DNA of 64,000 bases from Agapetus fuscipes (taxonomy: Eukaryota > Arthropoda > Insecta > Trichoptera > Glossosomatidae), in the NCBI GenBank assembly GCA_951799405.1, contig OX637345.1, positions 3,906,001 to 3,970,000 on the forward strand, written 5' to 3'. The translations under genes and the position numbers were made by a program. Of this stretch, positions 48,901-52,724 are shown piece after piece. The number at the start of each line of letters is the position of its first letter. The stretch's first letter is position 1. Below the pieces are notes generated by a model. That model was given only the letters and a program-made list of their open reading frames with translations, was not told the origin of the DNA and did no database searches.

Positions 48901-51817
48901 AGTATATAGCTGCTTCTCGAATAAGCGAGAATGAGCTCTACCCTACATATAAATATGGGCGGCAGTTCTGTGAGAGATCAGTGTTTCTTGAACCACTGTC
49001 ACCGATTCTGTGAAAAATAAATAATGTAAAATAAATTAAACGGCAATTTCATTAAAATTAACTAAAGTAAAGTTTCACTAAAGTAAAAGTAGTACTTTAT
49101 AAAAATTCAAGACCCAAACTCAGGCCCGCCGCACAGAGTCAGGATGAGATGGGAGTCACAGGACTTACGACCTTTCTCTGGTTGGTTAAGGATCCTTTCG
49201 TCATGACAACGTTCCCAACTCATCCTTCCTCCCAATATGTAAATCTGATCTTTACATTGCACGCCTAGAGGTGTCCTGGCTCTTGGATCTTCGCAACCAA
49301 ACCTGGTATGATCGTGAGATGGTCGCCTTCGTCAGTCTTTCCAGAAATCCATTTATTTGGGATCTCGAAAACTTAAAGAACTGCTTAACATAACAATATT
49401 GATTTGAGTAACAATTACCATCCCTGTAGGTCCACTGTAAGGTGACGCAGGGAGAGCACGGAGCGCAGCGGTGAGGATAGTGCTTCTCACTCCAGGAACA
49501 CTTCTCTGCAGCCAGCTCCAACTCTTCTGAAATGTTCAAGAAACATGGCCTTGAGAATTCTATACACATACAACCAAATCATCATCAATAACATGATAAT
49601 AATAATATTTACATAAGGTCGGCAGGAGTTGCAGGGTGTATGTCCATTTGAGATTTGGTGTTTGTGTTGTAGGTTCACATGCGGCATGCACAAGCGCGAA
49701 CCTGAACGTGTCTGCTTTTGAGAATGCATGTAATGTGAATCCCTAATGTTACATATCTTTGCAAATTAGATTAAATTAGATTAGATCCTTACACAATCCT
49801 CCGTTTTTTTTCCAGACTTTTTATGAGCTTGGTCATTCTCAAGCAAGACCCAGTTGCTGCAAGACCTTTGATGACCGGTCTTGGTAAAGGTATATGAATT
49901 TTACAACCTAAAGAGCATATTTGAAAATACAAATGGTTTATTTTTTGTGCTTTGCTAGGATTCAAACTCATCACCTTCTATTTACAAGTCTAAAGTGTTA
50001 CCACTGGACTATGGATAGGACAAAAAACACTAAAATGGATTGTCACCAAGAGAATGCTTGATTCTGCGCGGGATCTCATCCTTGCTGAGTCTGTCTTCGT
50101 TGTAGACCAGCCACAGGTTGATGAGGATGGTGGCCCACATGAGGGCGGCCTGGAAGGGCAGGAACAGCTCCCCGCTGGCCGAGGACTCTGCGGAGTCTGT
50201 CTCCACGGCCCCGCGCGCCAGGAACAGGGTGCAGCCACACACCACAAACACGCATAGCGTCGGCCAGATGATCAGGGCATTCTTGTTGGACGGCTGCAAC
50301 GCCTTCAGCGACCAAGACCTGGAAGAATAGACAATAATTTATTCAAATTAAATCGGAGCTACCATCATTTGACAGATTAAATGCCACAACACATAAAGTG
50401 TACATTCTTGCCGCGTTATCTATCATCTCATTTCTTTTGGATTCGAACCCGAGCTCACAGCATGGAATGCAAGCACTCGACCAACTGAGCTATCAAACGA
50501 ATTAACATATTGTAATGTTTTTGGTTCGAAAAGTCTCTAAATTAAAACATACAGGTCTTCTTTCAGGATCTTTATTTGCACTTAATTTATTTTTACCATT
50601 TCTATTTATTTTTATATTTTTACAGTTTAGTATCGCCCACACTCTTCAAATCAAAGGCAACTATCTCACTGGCTTAGCGCACTCAATTCTACGCCTTATA
50701 TACTTCACAGACAGAACTCTCCAGTGACTAATTTTGCCAGCACATTCGCGAATATTCTACCAAGTTCAAGAGTACAAAAGGATCATTTAATTTCTAGATT
50801 TCTTAGTTCTATAATTATTGCTACCTACGGTGTACACCTATATTAATCTACTTTTGACATAATGCTATAATAACTATTACTACCTACGATGTACTACACC
50901 TATATTAATCTACTATTTACATTACAATATTATAATTTACTTAAAAGATTAATTACACTTTTCGAATATCAGGCAAACAGTTAATAAAGTACTTACATTA
51001 GCCTTTATGGGTTTGAAATATACCTCGAAATGGAAAAGCACTTCTAATACTTTCATTCGGAATCAAACCCTAGCTCTCGGTCATGCATGAAATAAAAGAA
51101 CTTATTCTTGTATCCGGCTGCCATTTCAGTAGGAGTGGCCAGTATCTTCGGAGATATGTCTCCACTTTGTTCTGTCCTTGCACACTTCTTTCATCTCATC
51201 GACATTCATTACTCTCTTCATGCATGCTCTTCTCTTTTTCTCACACACATGTAAGTAAGTACCTACATATATTTTTGATGGGGCATTCACACGCTTGCGG
51301 CAAGCGCCTTGCGGCAAGTAGTCTAAGAGCTAGACGTATGAAACCTTACCTCATCGACTACCAGGCAGAGACATGGTCAGGCTGGTAGTTTGCATCGAGT
51401 ACATGATTTTTTCACAGATCTGCCTTTTCCTATCCTGGACGTTTTGGATCTGTGAAAAAATCATGTAGGTACTCGATGCAAGCTACCAGCCTGACCATGT
51501 CTCTGCCTGGTAGTAGATGAGGTAAGGTTTCATACGTCTTGCTCTTAGACTACTCGCCGCAAGGCGCTTGCCGCAAGCGTGTGGATCAGCCATGAGACTC
51601 AAAGCCAAAGGTACATTATGAGGGGGCGGGAAGTGGGGAAGTAGTGAGGCAGGTATCCAGCATTGGATAAGTGATGATGATGACGATGATGGTATATTCA
51701 CCTCGAGCTCTGCTTGGATTTGAATAATTGTAGTTCAGAGTTTATGTCATCTTTGAGCAGCCGGAGGGCGTCCTTCGTCAGCAAACCAATTTCAGGTTTT
51801 TTGTTTGTCTCGCTCAT
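21007..51817 (-). CDS. TMEM94: TMEM94 (ER P-type-ATPase-like membrane protein), 25 exons, 1351 aa
   Basis: Exons by eye on the minus strand: 51702-51817, 50047-50318, 49419-49526, 47555-47703, 46916-47068, 46112-46326, 44204-44411, 43074-43310, 42273-42457, 40959-41082, 39627-39761, 39120-39265, 38243-38379, 37930-38006, 34889-35085, 30841-30982, 30240-30395, 29746-29954, 28923-29046, 26910-27032, 25371-25538, 24547-24883, 23327-23420, 22591-22761, 21007-21079. Every join is GT-AG and in phase; the total is 4056 nt, 1351 residues (human 1356). The last residues, KLGMNSPF, equal the vertebrate C-terminus. The family is an ER membrane protein with P-type ATPase architecture, implicated in magnesium handling. 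It has four N-terminal and about six C-terminal membrane segments around a large cytosolic domain. All intervening DNA is repeat-rich intron. Confidence 0.93.
21118..21515 (+). repeat. RTE-I 3'-end copy with partial internal duplication
   Basis: The copy starts in the RTE-I 3' UTR (AAAATGTAATTTGTTG) and shows GGTTGGTATGCGGCTGACC. The segment around CGG-AAGAGTTGCA..CATGCGGCATGTGCAA appears twice (about 21240-21320 and 21342-21422). It lies in the last TMEM94 intron. Confidence 0.65.
21500..21835 (+). mobile_element. L2-like LINE fragment, second subfamily
   Basis: A frame with EELVRRANTMFGKCAFAVAG, NHLPHCVRE and FRNALKTSKF is the L2-type C-terminus. The 3' end reads GCGCCCTTGGAGTGACTACA and ends in a TCATCATCATCAT run. 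Relatives lie at 28.1-28.33 kb (+) and 30.0-30.2 kb (-). Confidence 0.7.
22030..22565 (+). mobile_element. RTE-II LINE fragment, decayed
   Basis: Follows the RTE-II copy at 58.7-59.3 kb in order: ATGACTGGAAAGAC, GATAGAGTCCGCAATGATTG, GAGATGGTTTGGACATCTTG, GAAGACCGAGGAAAGCATGG, then GGCACCCCTAGTGC and a decayed CAGTAACAGTAG 3' repeat. Several frameshifts are present. Confidence 0.7.
22762..23326. other. TMEM94 intron 23, no feature seen
   Basis: AT-rich intron sequence between exons 24 and 23, without a recognised repeat. Confidence 0.4.
23847..24311. mobile_element. Tc1/mariner-like MITE split by a later foldback insertion
   Basis: Starts CCCATAGTACGAG after TA (23845-23846) and ends CTCGTACTTCGAG before TA (24312-24313). 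The left arm matches the 13.1 kb palindrome. Sequence 24038-24277 is an inserted element, so only the outer parts belong to this MITE. Confidence 0.75.
24038..24277. mobile_element. Foldback element with hammerhead-like arms and 13-bp target duplication
   Basis: A 240-bp insertion flanked by ACTTAGAGTATTG on both sides (24025-24037, 24278-24290). Two roughly 90-base arms mirror each other around a GATGATGATGATGA centre. Each arm contains GAAGAAGCCCAT, a loop, ATGGGCGAAACGTCC; on the left arm's reverse complement this is preceded by CT (CTGAAGA). After the right arm comes CATCATCAGCCGGCCGTGTA. It lies inside TMEM94 intron 22. Confidence 0.8.
24425..24530 (+). repeat. SINE tail-3 fragment beside exon 22
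   Basis: ACCCGTAAAAATAAATAGG to TGTGTAGATTAGTTGCATT, ending about 15 bases from the TMEM94 exon 22 donor. Confidence 0.6.
25036..25240. repeat. Dispersed repeat D, copy 1
   Basis: Shares with 60635-60855 the blocks GATCTAGCAACAATCCCA, TTAGCTTCAGTAACATCGAA, AGAGGTTCTTGTTTTGTC, CTTCACGGGAA and ATAAAGCTTTGCAT. No ORF or terminal structure is visible, so its class is unknown. Confidence 0.6.
25640..25960 (-). mobile_element. L2-like LINE C-terminal fragment
   Basis: The minus-strand frame reads RRQTLRSAGYGVVELFHPYR, FGDRAFLFAGPMEWNRL, GIFKGALKMHLYKKSYP. It is followed by AGAGGGCCCTTGAGGTGTG, the same 3' end as the 38.46 kb copy. It lies in TMEM94 intron 21. Confidence 0.8.
25985..26900. repeat. 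MITE C copy interrupted by a Helitron-like element
   Basis: The left part (25995-26207) matches MITE C internally: TTTCACAGCACTGTCAGCCC, GCTAAATGCAGTACGGTGCA. The right end (AATATTCTGAGTCCATTC) resumes at about 26878. Roughly 650 bp of unrelated sequence separates them. Confidence 0.7.
26208..26854 (+). mobile_element. Helitron-like nonautonomous element
   Basis: The 5' part carries ATATAAAATTCTCGCACC and CTCCTCCGAAACGGCTTTAA, hallmarks of a widespread insect Helitron group. The 3' end is AACGTTTGCCGGGTCAGCTAG followed by T, a CTAG-type Helitron terminus. The exact 5' base is uncertain. A 74-aa ORF in it has no support as a gene. Confidence 0.65.
27090..27365. repeat. MITE family C, diverged copy
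   Basis: From AATGGACTTACAATAAA to GAAATGTGATGAGTCCATT, with CCGGTAATCAGGGAATTTT, AACAGCACTGTGAAA and GCTAAATGCAGTAGG. It lies in TMEM94 intron 19, about 60 bases from exon 20. Confidence 0.65.
27600..27930 (+). repeat. RTE-I 3' end followed by a SINE body scrap
   Basis: GGTTGGTATGAGGCTGACCA to AACTTAGATTATTATAG (27600-27832), then CATCCAGCTTGGGGTGCACA and GCAACTGGGTCTTGGTTGG, a remnant of the SINE body. Confidence 0.65.
28090..28560 (+). mobile_element. Two adjoining decayed L2-like LINE 3' ends
   Basis: The first (28090-28330) keeps GGTGAGTGTGCTTTTGCAGT and the end GGCGCCCTTGGAGTGACAAT. The second (28331-28560) keeps GAGTGGAACAGACTACCACA and AGAGGGCCCTTGAGATGAC. They represent two L2 subfamilies side by side. 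Confidence 0.6.
28561..28922. other. TMEM94 intron 19 portion, no feature seen
   Basis: No recognised element between the LINE scraps and exon 19. Confidence 0.35.
29222..29320 (-). repeat. Penelope-type terminal repeat-like single arm
   Basis: Contains TCGGGTTAGACCATGGTCTA and GCCGACGTTTCGCCTTCACG; the minus strand reads CCTTGAAAATCCC, a loop, then AAGGCGAAACGTCGGCAG. It is related to the inverted pair at 34.6 kb. Downstream to 29740 I see nothing else. Confidence 0.5.
30005..30225 (-). mobile_element. L2-like LINE fragment, second subfamily
   Basis: On + it starts ATGATGATGAGTTGATGACT, then GTGATGTAGTCACTCCAAGG, and continues as the inverted C-terminal coding scrap (CTCTCACAAGATGAGGCAGG). 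It ends just before the exon 17 donor region. Confidence 0.7.
30476..30790 (+). repeat. tRNA-A SINE with tail 1
   Basis: Head GACCGGTCCGTAGTCCAGTG, body, then CGCAGAGGGCTCTTGAGGTG, CACCAAATAAATCATCC and an ATT microsatellite. A clean example of the body joined to the L2-type tail. It lies in TMEM94 intron 16. Confidence 0.8.
31140..31600 (+). mobile_element. LINE reverse transcriptase C-terminal fragment (Jockey/CR1-type)
   Basis: VWSKLEYAVEVWTP just upstream, then a 96-aa frame with LRETGFRSLETRRNRTLMVL and INGLIDSPTLLE. S/K-LEYA..VW followed by RR..R is the usual C-terminal region of non-LTR reverse transcriptases. It is truncated. Confidence 0.65.
31601..31790 (+). mobile_element. Second LINE C-terminal scrap
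   Basis: The decayed frame gives RPRLRWRDDVGMDKAQLPQV and DWRAVFAVGG, the RGRPxLRW..DWR ending of LINE ORF2, similar to the fragment at 13.3-13.57 kb. It is out of frame with the preceding piece. Confidence 0.55.
31791..32364. other. TMEM94 intron 15 portion, MITE C scrap only
   Basis: AT-rich; an inverted MITE C internal piece lies at about 32155-32255 (GGCTAAAGACAGTATAGAGC, AAAGTGCACCGTACTGCATT). Nothing else is recognised. Confidence 0.45.
32365..32700 (+). repeat. tRNA-B SINE with tail 3, complete
   Basis: Head TCCGGTCGATAGCTCAGTTG with A box and the B-box-like GGTTCTACCCC, then GTGTCAGAAATGATTTCC, AATGAGAACCAGC and the 3' end TGTAGCTTAGTTGCGTTTTT. It shows that unit B plus tail 3 also moves by itself. 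Confidence 0.8.
32701..33092. other. TMEM94 intron 15 portion, no feature seen
   Basis: No gene or named repeat. Confidence 0.3.
33093..33305 (+). repeat. Two-copy tandem repeat, about 105 bp unit
   Basis: Unit landmarks GCAGTGGCTGC, GCTAGTCACTG, GAGATACTGA and TAGGTGGTTCTGGATG occur at about 33130 and again about 108 bp later. The copies differ at several positions. Confidence 0.65.
33550..33850 (-). repeat. RTE-I 3' end with 3' UTR
   Basis: On +: TAATCCAAGTTGCGGAGATA, CAGACACGTGTAAG, CAAATGAACATAAACCCTGC, GATCAGCCTCATACC, then AT-rich UTR (CAAGGGATACAAATAATAAA). It is longer than most copies. Confidence 0.65.
34162..34252 (+). pseudogene. tRNA-Leu/Ser-like (class II) relic
   Basis: TTATGGCCGAGGGTCAAGTC resembles the D-arm/A-box of a class II tRNA. 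CTGGTTCAAATCACG follows about 50 bases later as a B-box-like T arm. The acceptor stem does not close well, so it is a decayed tRNA or the head of another SINE family, not a functional tRNA. Confidence 0.4.
34385..34530 (+). repeat. RTE-I and SINE tail-3 scraps
   Basis: ATATGAATCTTAAATGTAAA (RTE-I end) joins directly to TGAGAACCAGCCCCC and the tail-3 end TGTGCAGCTAAGTTGCG. Confidence 0.5.
34598..34787. repeat. Inverted-repeat element of Penelope-terminal type
   Basis: Arms of about 38 bases: ATAGTTTTTCTCGGGTTAGA, continuing to CATGTTCTATTTG, mirrored by CAAATAGAACATGGTCTAAC to AAAAACTATAT. Between them lies GCCGACATTTCATTCCCTCG and TTTTCAAGGC, related to the 29.22 kb arm. Confidence 0.65.
34889..44411 (-). 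CDS. TMEM94: TMEM94 exons 7-15: large cytosolic domain
   Basis: Residues about 338 to 820. Exon 8 opens with CCVDKKGILSWPNP: the D at about 413 occupies the P-type phosphorylation site, but the motif is DKKG, not DKTGT, and the human protein also deviates (DKQG). Exon 9 has FGLEFDDHSWKKHLSCLKPL and exon 10 CLCELAKQIGF. Exon 12 has GTADIILDSCVEYW and LSPSDRKKVQDFYQRSSLTA, matching the nucleotide-binding-like part. Exon 15 has FSEKMGLESGWNCHISL. Exon 14 is only 77 bp; exons 14 and 15 join directly to give CNQ-VFIGMVTMQYQ. Confidence 0.9.
35297..36811. mobile_element. hAT-like transposon, nonautonomous, with 8-bp target duplication
   Basis: 1515 bp starting CAGTGGCGGCTC and ending GAGCCGCTACTG, flanked by the direct repeat ACAGGCAA (35289-35296, 36812-36819). 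No transposase is readable: ORFs inside are short and overlapping. The internal sequence (for example GACGTAGCAGCGGGGATG) is not seen elsewhere in the window. Confidence 0.85.
37115..37886. mobile_element. Long MITE with internal tandem duplication
   Basis: Termini GATGCCCGCTTTCCACTGCG and its complement CGCAGTGGAAAGCGGGCATC bound 772 bp. Near the left end a unit of about 140 bp (GGACTCCGTACGGACTCCGC, AGAAGTGCTTCCACCGACAG, GCGGAGCGGACTGAGCGAG) occurs twice. GC-rich GAGCGGA motifs recur. A 94-aa ORF spans the duplication but has no family resemblance. Confidence 0.75.
38462..39050 (+). mobile_element. L2-like LINE 3' part, source of SINE tail 1
   Basis: A frame of 164 residues shows SQVDYCSTLYIGQPKKQFSR, LNSAARLIFGVSKFTHITPL, VYKAVNGAAPSYV, FQFAGSMEWNRLPPNVRKAK and FKGTLKTHLYKKSYP, the reverse transcriptase C-terminus. 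The 3' UTR reads AGAGGGCCCTTGAGGTGTGA, CACATAAAAACGGTGCTC and TAAATAAATTATCCTTG. SINE tail 1 is nearly the same sequence with a small deletion. It lies in TMEM94 intron 12. Confidence 0.85.
39365..39480 (-). repeat. SINE tail-3 fragment
   Basis: Inverted tail: TTACCCCGTTGTCTCCCAAG, ACCTATTTATTTTCCCGC, CCAACCACTTCACTTG, GGGTTTCCCAGCTCC. Confidence 0.55.
39815..39980. repeat. Inverted-repeat element of Penelope-terminal type
   Basis: GCTTGATTTTGTGTTTCC and CGTGGTCCATAGTTC (39820-39860) are mirrored by GAATTATGGACCACGGTC and GAAACACAAAATCAAGC (39934-39977). The spacer carries ACGTTTGACGAAGCG and a purine-rich run. An ORF with a poly-lysine run here is spurious. Confidence 0.55.
39985..40430 (-). 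mobile_element. RTE-I LINE: 3' UTR joined to last ORF codons
   Basis: Read on the minus strand, coding end (GGATGAAATGAAAGAAG.., AAGAAGTGGCGGCTAATCTG; 40365-40430) leads through about 130 bp of AT-rich UTR into the 3'-end repeat (40230-39985). This is the same order as at 47.8-48.9 kb and 62.0-62.68 kb. Confidence 0.8.
40783..40958 (-). repeat. In-frame tandem duplication of the TMEM94 exon 10 end
   Basis: Two extra copies of an approximately 87-bp unit directly follow exon 10 on the minus strand. Each contains the last coding part of the exon (KQVFTLQDHLATF..HL), its donor GTAAACATCACT or a near copy, and the first intronic bases. The period keeps frame, so an open frame runs across all three copies (KQVFTLQDHLATFRHLVNIT and on). 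I treat the first donor (after 40959) as the normal one, since it joins in phase to exon 11 and gives the family-length protein. Confidence 0.85.
41317..41400 (+). repeat. Tail-2 fragment
   Basis: CTCTGTGGCACCCATCCAGG, ACATAGACCCTCAAGACTTT, CCCCCACAGGATTCC and an A run: a diverged solo copy of SINE tail 2. Confidence 0.5.
41478..41596 (+). pseudogene. 5S rRNA-derived SINE head, second copy
   Basis: Differs from the 4274 copy at only a few positions (GCACGGACAGTAC against GCGTGGTCAGTGC; GTGACC against GTAACC). Box A and box C regions are kept. It is fused to a tRNA-like unit without a terminator. Confidence 0.85.
41478..41895 (+). repeat. 5S-tRNA chimeric SINE with tail 1
   Basis: The 5S-like head (41478-41596) runs into the tRNA-A unit (41604 on), the body, then the L2-type tail CTCGCAGAGGGCTGTTGAGG and ACCAAATAAATCATCC with an ATT-type end. 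The head-to-tRNA junction is the same as at 4.27 kb (GGCATCTTGGACCGGTCCGT), but the 3' tail is different. It lies in TMEM94 intron 9. Confidence 0.88.
41995..42235. repeat. RTE-I scrap (-) and RTE-II 3' end (+)
   Basis: An inverted RTE-I part (GCTTACACATGCTGCATGTG to GGGGGTCAGCCTCAT) is followed by GGGCACCCCTAGCCGAATGG and AGAGTTACAGTTAG, the RTE-II terminus. Confidence 0.55.
42480..42850 (+). repeat. RTE-II decayed coding end, then SINE body and tail 1
   Basis: 42530-42710 matches the RTE-II ORF end (GGAGACCGAGAAAATTATAG, GGGATATGCAAAGCGATG, GATATGAATGAATTAAAGAG). At 42713 a 5'-truncated SINE body starts (GGTCCATCCAGCCTTACAG) and ends in tail 1. Confidence 0.65.
43425..44000 (+). mobile_element. 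L2-like LINE fragments, two subfamilies
   Basis: 43425-43525 is a tail like the 5.7 kb element (AAAGTCATGAAAAGGCACTA). 43595-43985 encodes MERVVYCVSLMVYKAINGVA, HFGDRAFRIAGPVEWNRLPP and FRRALKTYIF, and ends AAGCCCTTCAGGTGTGACAC with AAATAAATTATCCTG. Confidence 0.75.
44010..44140 (+). repeat. RTE-I 3'-end scrap
   Basis: CATATGAGATTTGGGTC, CAGCATGTGTAAGCGC and CTTTGCAACCTAGATCATAG. Confidence 0.5.
44430..44720 (-). repeat. tRNA-A SINE with tail 1
   Basis: Inverted tail (TTGGTGAGCGCTGTTTTTGT, CACACCTCAAGAGCCC), body and a decayed head. It lies directly behind the TMEM94 exon 7 acceptor region. Confidence 0.65.
44755..45205 (+). repeat. RTE-I 3'-end copies in series
   Basis: A partial copy (44755-44935) with both orientations of the terminal ATCTATAATCTAAGTTGC motif is followed by a near-complete copy from GTTGGTACGAGGCTGACCAC to CTTAGATTATAGATTATAG (44960-45203). 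Confidence 0.6.
45206..45520. other. TMEM94 intron 6 portion, no feature seen
   Basis: AT-rich, with no supported element. Confidence 0.3.
45524..46075 (+). repeat. Composite SINE: tRNA-A, body, tRNA-B, tail 3
   Basis: Unit A (GGTCCGTAGTCCGGTGG; GGGTTTGAATCCC), body, then GACAACCAAGGTCCGGTCGA joins to unit B (TAGTTCAACTGGTAGAG; CTTCGAATCCC) and tail 3. The A-to-B junction differs from that at 10.6 and 19.37 kb, so this fusion arose separately. Confidence 0.8.
46112..51817 (-). CDS. TMEM94: TMEM94 exons 1-6: N-terminal membrane domain
   Basis: Residues 1 to about 338. Exon 1 (MSETNKKPEIGLLTKDALRL) is cytosolic. Exon 2 has two membrane segments (ALIIWPTLCVFVVCGC; AALMWATILINLWLVY). Exons 3-4 carry WTYRDGKVVNLP and the actuator-like strand VRGDTVVMRPGQEAPA, which corresponds to the GD-I-x-x-RPGQ segment of the family. 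Exon 5 (FVLTETPYVSNLKLALQPTL) leads to exon 6 with two more membrane segments (FVLPVTILIVSATIFLRHF; ILPLLPTLFPIAW). The exon 2 donor is the GTGACA after CTCTTG, chosen because it joins in phase to exon 3 as HSL-EELELAAEKCSW. Confidence 0.9.
46405..46800 (+). mobile_element. RTE/BovB-like LINE C-terminal fragment
   Basis: The frame shows YRKMLRISWRDRVTNEEVHQ, LLPTIKQRKLMSFGHIL and GRRSQGRRRTSWLKNLRQ. After a stop, IAMMIADLR-type codons lead to the 3' end (AAGTGGCACGAAAAGAAG). This is the standard ending of BovB-type RTE ORF2. Confidence 0.8.
47095..47310. repeat. Small inverted repeat followed by SINE tail 1
   Basis: GTCTATAGACACATTCTGCC near 47113 is loosely mirrored by GATCTATAGACAATCCGGGCAG (47211-47232). 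From 47245, GGCTCTTGAGGTGTGATTC and CACCAAATAAATCATCC form a solo tail 1. Confidence 0.45.
47827..48885 (+). mobile_element. RTE-I LINE, 3' part of ORF plus full 3' UTR
   Basis: A 231-aa frame to 48522 shows VVNEFVYLGSKFKKDGRMTG, LPTLMYGSEAWTVNESEISK, LLRWFGHMERMNEERLTKKV, GRGRPRKVWMDQISEIANEW and MKEVCKDRKKWRLICDV, the RTE reverse transcriptase end. About 90 bp of UTR (TAAAAAATGTAATTTGTC) leads into the dispersed 3'-end repeat, closing with a TTAGATTAGATTAGATTAGA run at 48855-48877. This is the clearest evidence that the common repeat is the RTE-I terminus. Confidence 0.88.
48886..49418. other. TMEM94 intron 3 portion, no feature seen
   Basis: No recognised repeat between the RTE-I copy and the exon 3 donor. 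Confidence 0.35.
49615..49785 (+). repeat. RTE-I 3'-end copy, truncated
   Basis: AAGGTCGGCAGGAGTTGCAG through CATGCGGCATGCACAAGC to TTAGATTAAATTAGATTAGA. Confidence 0.6.
49795..50025 (-). repeat. tRNA-A SINE, no tail
   Basis: Body (CAAGCAAGACCCAGTTGCTG) and inverted tRNA-like head ending ACCACTGGACTATGGATAGG. It ends about 20 bases from TMEM94 exon 2. Confidence 0.6.
50430..50500 (-). repeat. tRNA-B SINE head
   Basis: The inverted B box GGATTCGAACCCGAGC and A box CCAACTGAGCTATC stand alone between non-repetitive DNA. Confidence 0.5.
50501..51118. other. TMEM94 intron 1 portion with a short tandem duplication
   Basis: AT-rich; CTACCTACG-TGTAC and CTATATTAATCTACT occur twice (about 50820-50865 and 50880-50925). 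Nothing else. Confidence 0.4.
51120..51245 (-). mobile_element. RTE LINE coding-end scrap
   Basis: On the minus strand it reads RRACMKRVMNVDEMKEVCKD and RTKWRHISEDTGH, the terminal RTE ORF segment. Confidence 0.65.
51279..51591. repeat. Foldback element in TMEM94 intron 1
   Basis: Arms of about 135 bases: CACACGCTTGCGGCAAGCGC, GAGACATGGTCAGGCTGGTA and ATTTTTTCACAGATC are mirrored by GATCTGTGAAAAAATCATG, TACCAGCCTGACCATGTC and GCGCTTGCCGCAAGCGTGTG. A 30-base loop contains CTATCCTGGACG. The arms match nearly throughout, suggesting a recent insertion or an arm-copying process. Confidence 0.8.
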
Positions 51818-52724
51818 CGTGAATCATTCTTTATATTTTTGGCCAAATGTGGTGCTTTTTATTTTAGAAATAAGTATTTTTAATGATACTAAATATTGAC
51901 ATTGCGTTTGACATTTGACCGCAGCAGTGACATTTGCTGATAATACCAGGAACAAAAATAAAATTCCTATACCTAATTACTTCAATTTATCTTTTGTTGA
52001 TCACAGTTGGACATGAAGATAGTTACGCTTGATGAGGAATCTTGTTAGCTGTCAAGTGTCGTCGTTAATAATGTTTTAATACATTATCTGCTTAAAGTAA
52101 GTTATAAAAATCATAATTTTTACATTTTTCATCGTAAGCTTTAATTTTAAACATTTATTTTGGTTCAATTTAGTCGTTGTTTATTGAAAGTACGACATGT
52201 CAAAAGAGCACATATTTTGACACATGAACATGTTGGCAACACAGACGTAGCCGATTCTCGGAAATATTTTTTTCGTGAAATTTCAATGGCTACGCTGGAA
52301 TACAATCGCAAGCGAAATGGTCGATTAAACGAAATTCAATTCGCATTTATATTGTGATACGTGAGCTAAACTCGCGGAATTGAAGTCCTTAAAACCCGTG
52401 CTCAGTTTGTTTCGTGCGCTCAGTCCATCTTCAACCTCCAACGTCGGTCGCGTAATTTCCATAGAAGATTCACGGAATTCTCGGAACCCATTTCGACGAA
52501 AGATAAAAAAATATTCTAATAAAAGTGCTGGAATAGATCGCAAAACGGACGATTTCATGAAGATTAATCATTAATACGCTATTTTTGCTTTACGCGTCAT
52601 GGACTTGCAGAACTTAGTGTAATATCGTGCAGTTTGTTGATGTGTGATGAAAACAATGAATTTGGATTTTGTGTTGTGGATGTTGTGAAGGAGTTGTCAC
52701 TTGAGTACTCCAGGATTATAATGC
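51818..52724. promoter_or_regulatory. Shared upstream region of TMEM94 and domeless
   Basis: 907 bp separate the divergent start codons, with no recognised repeat, which is unusual for this window. A donor-like AAAGTAAGT at about 52095 could end a short 5' UTR exon of domeless, but no matching acceptor can be chosen with confidence. Confidence 0.5.
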
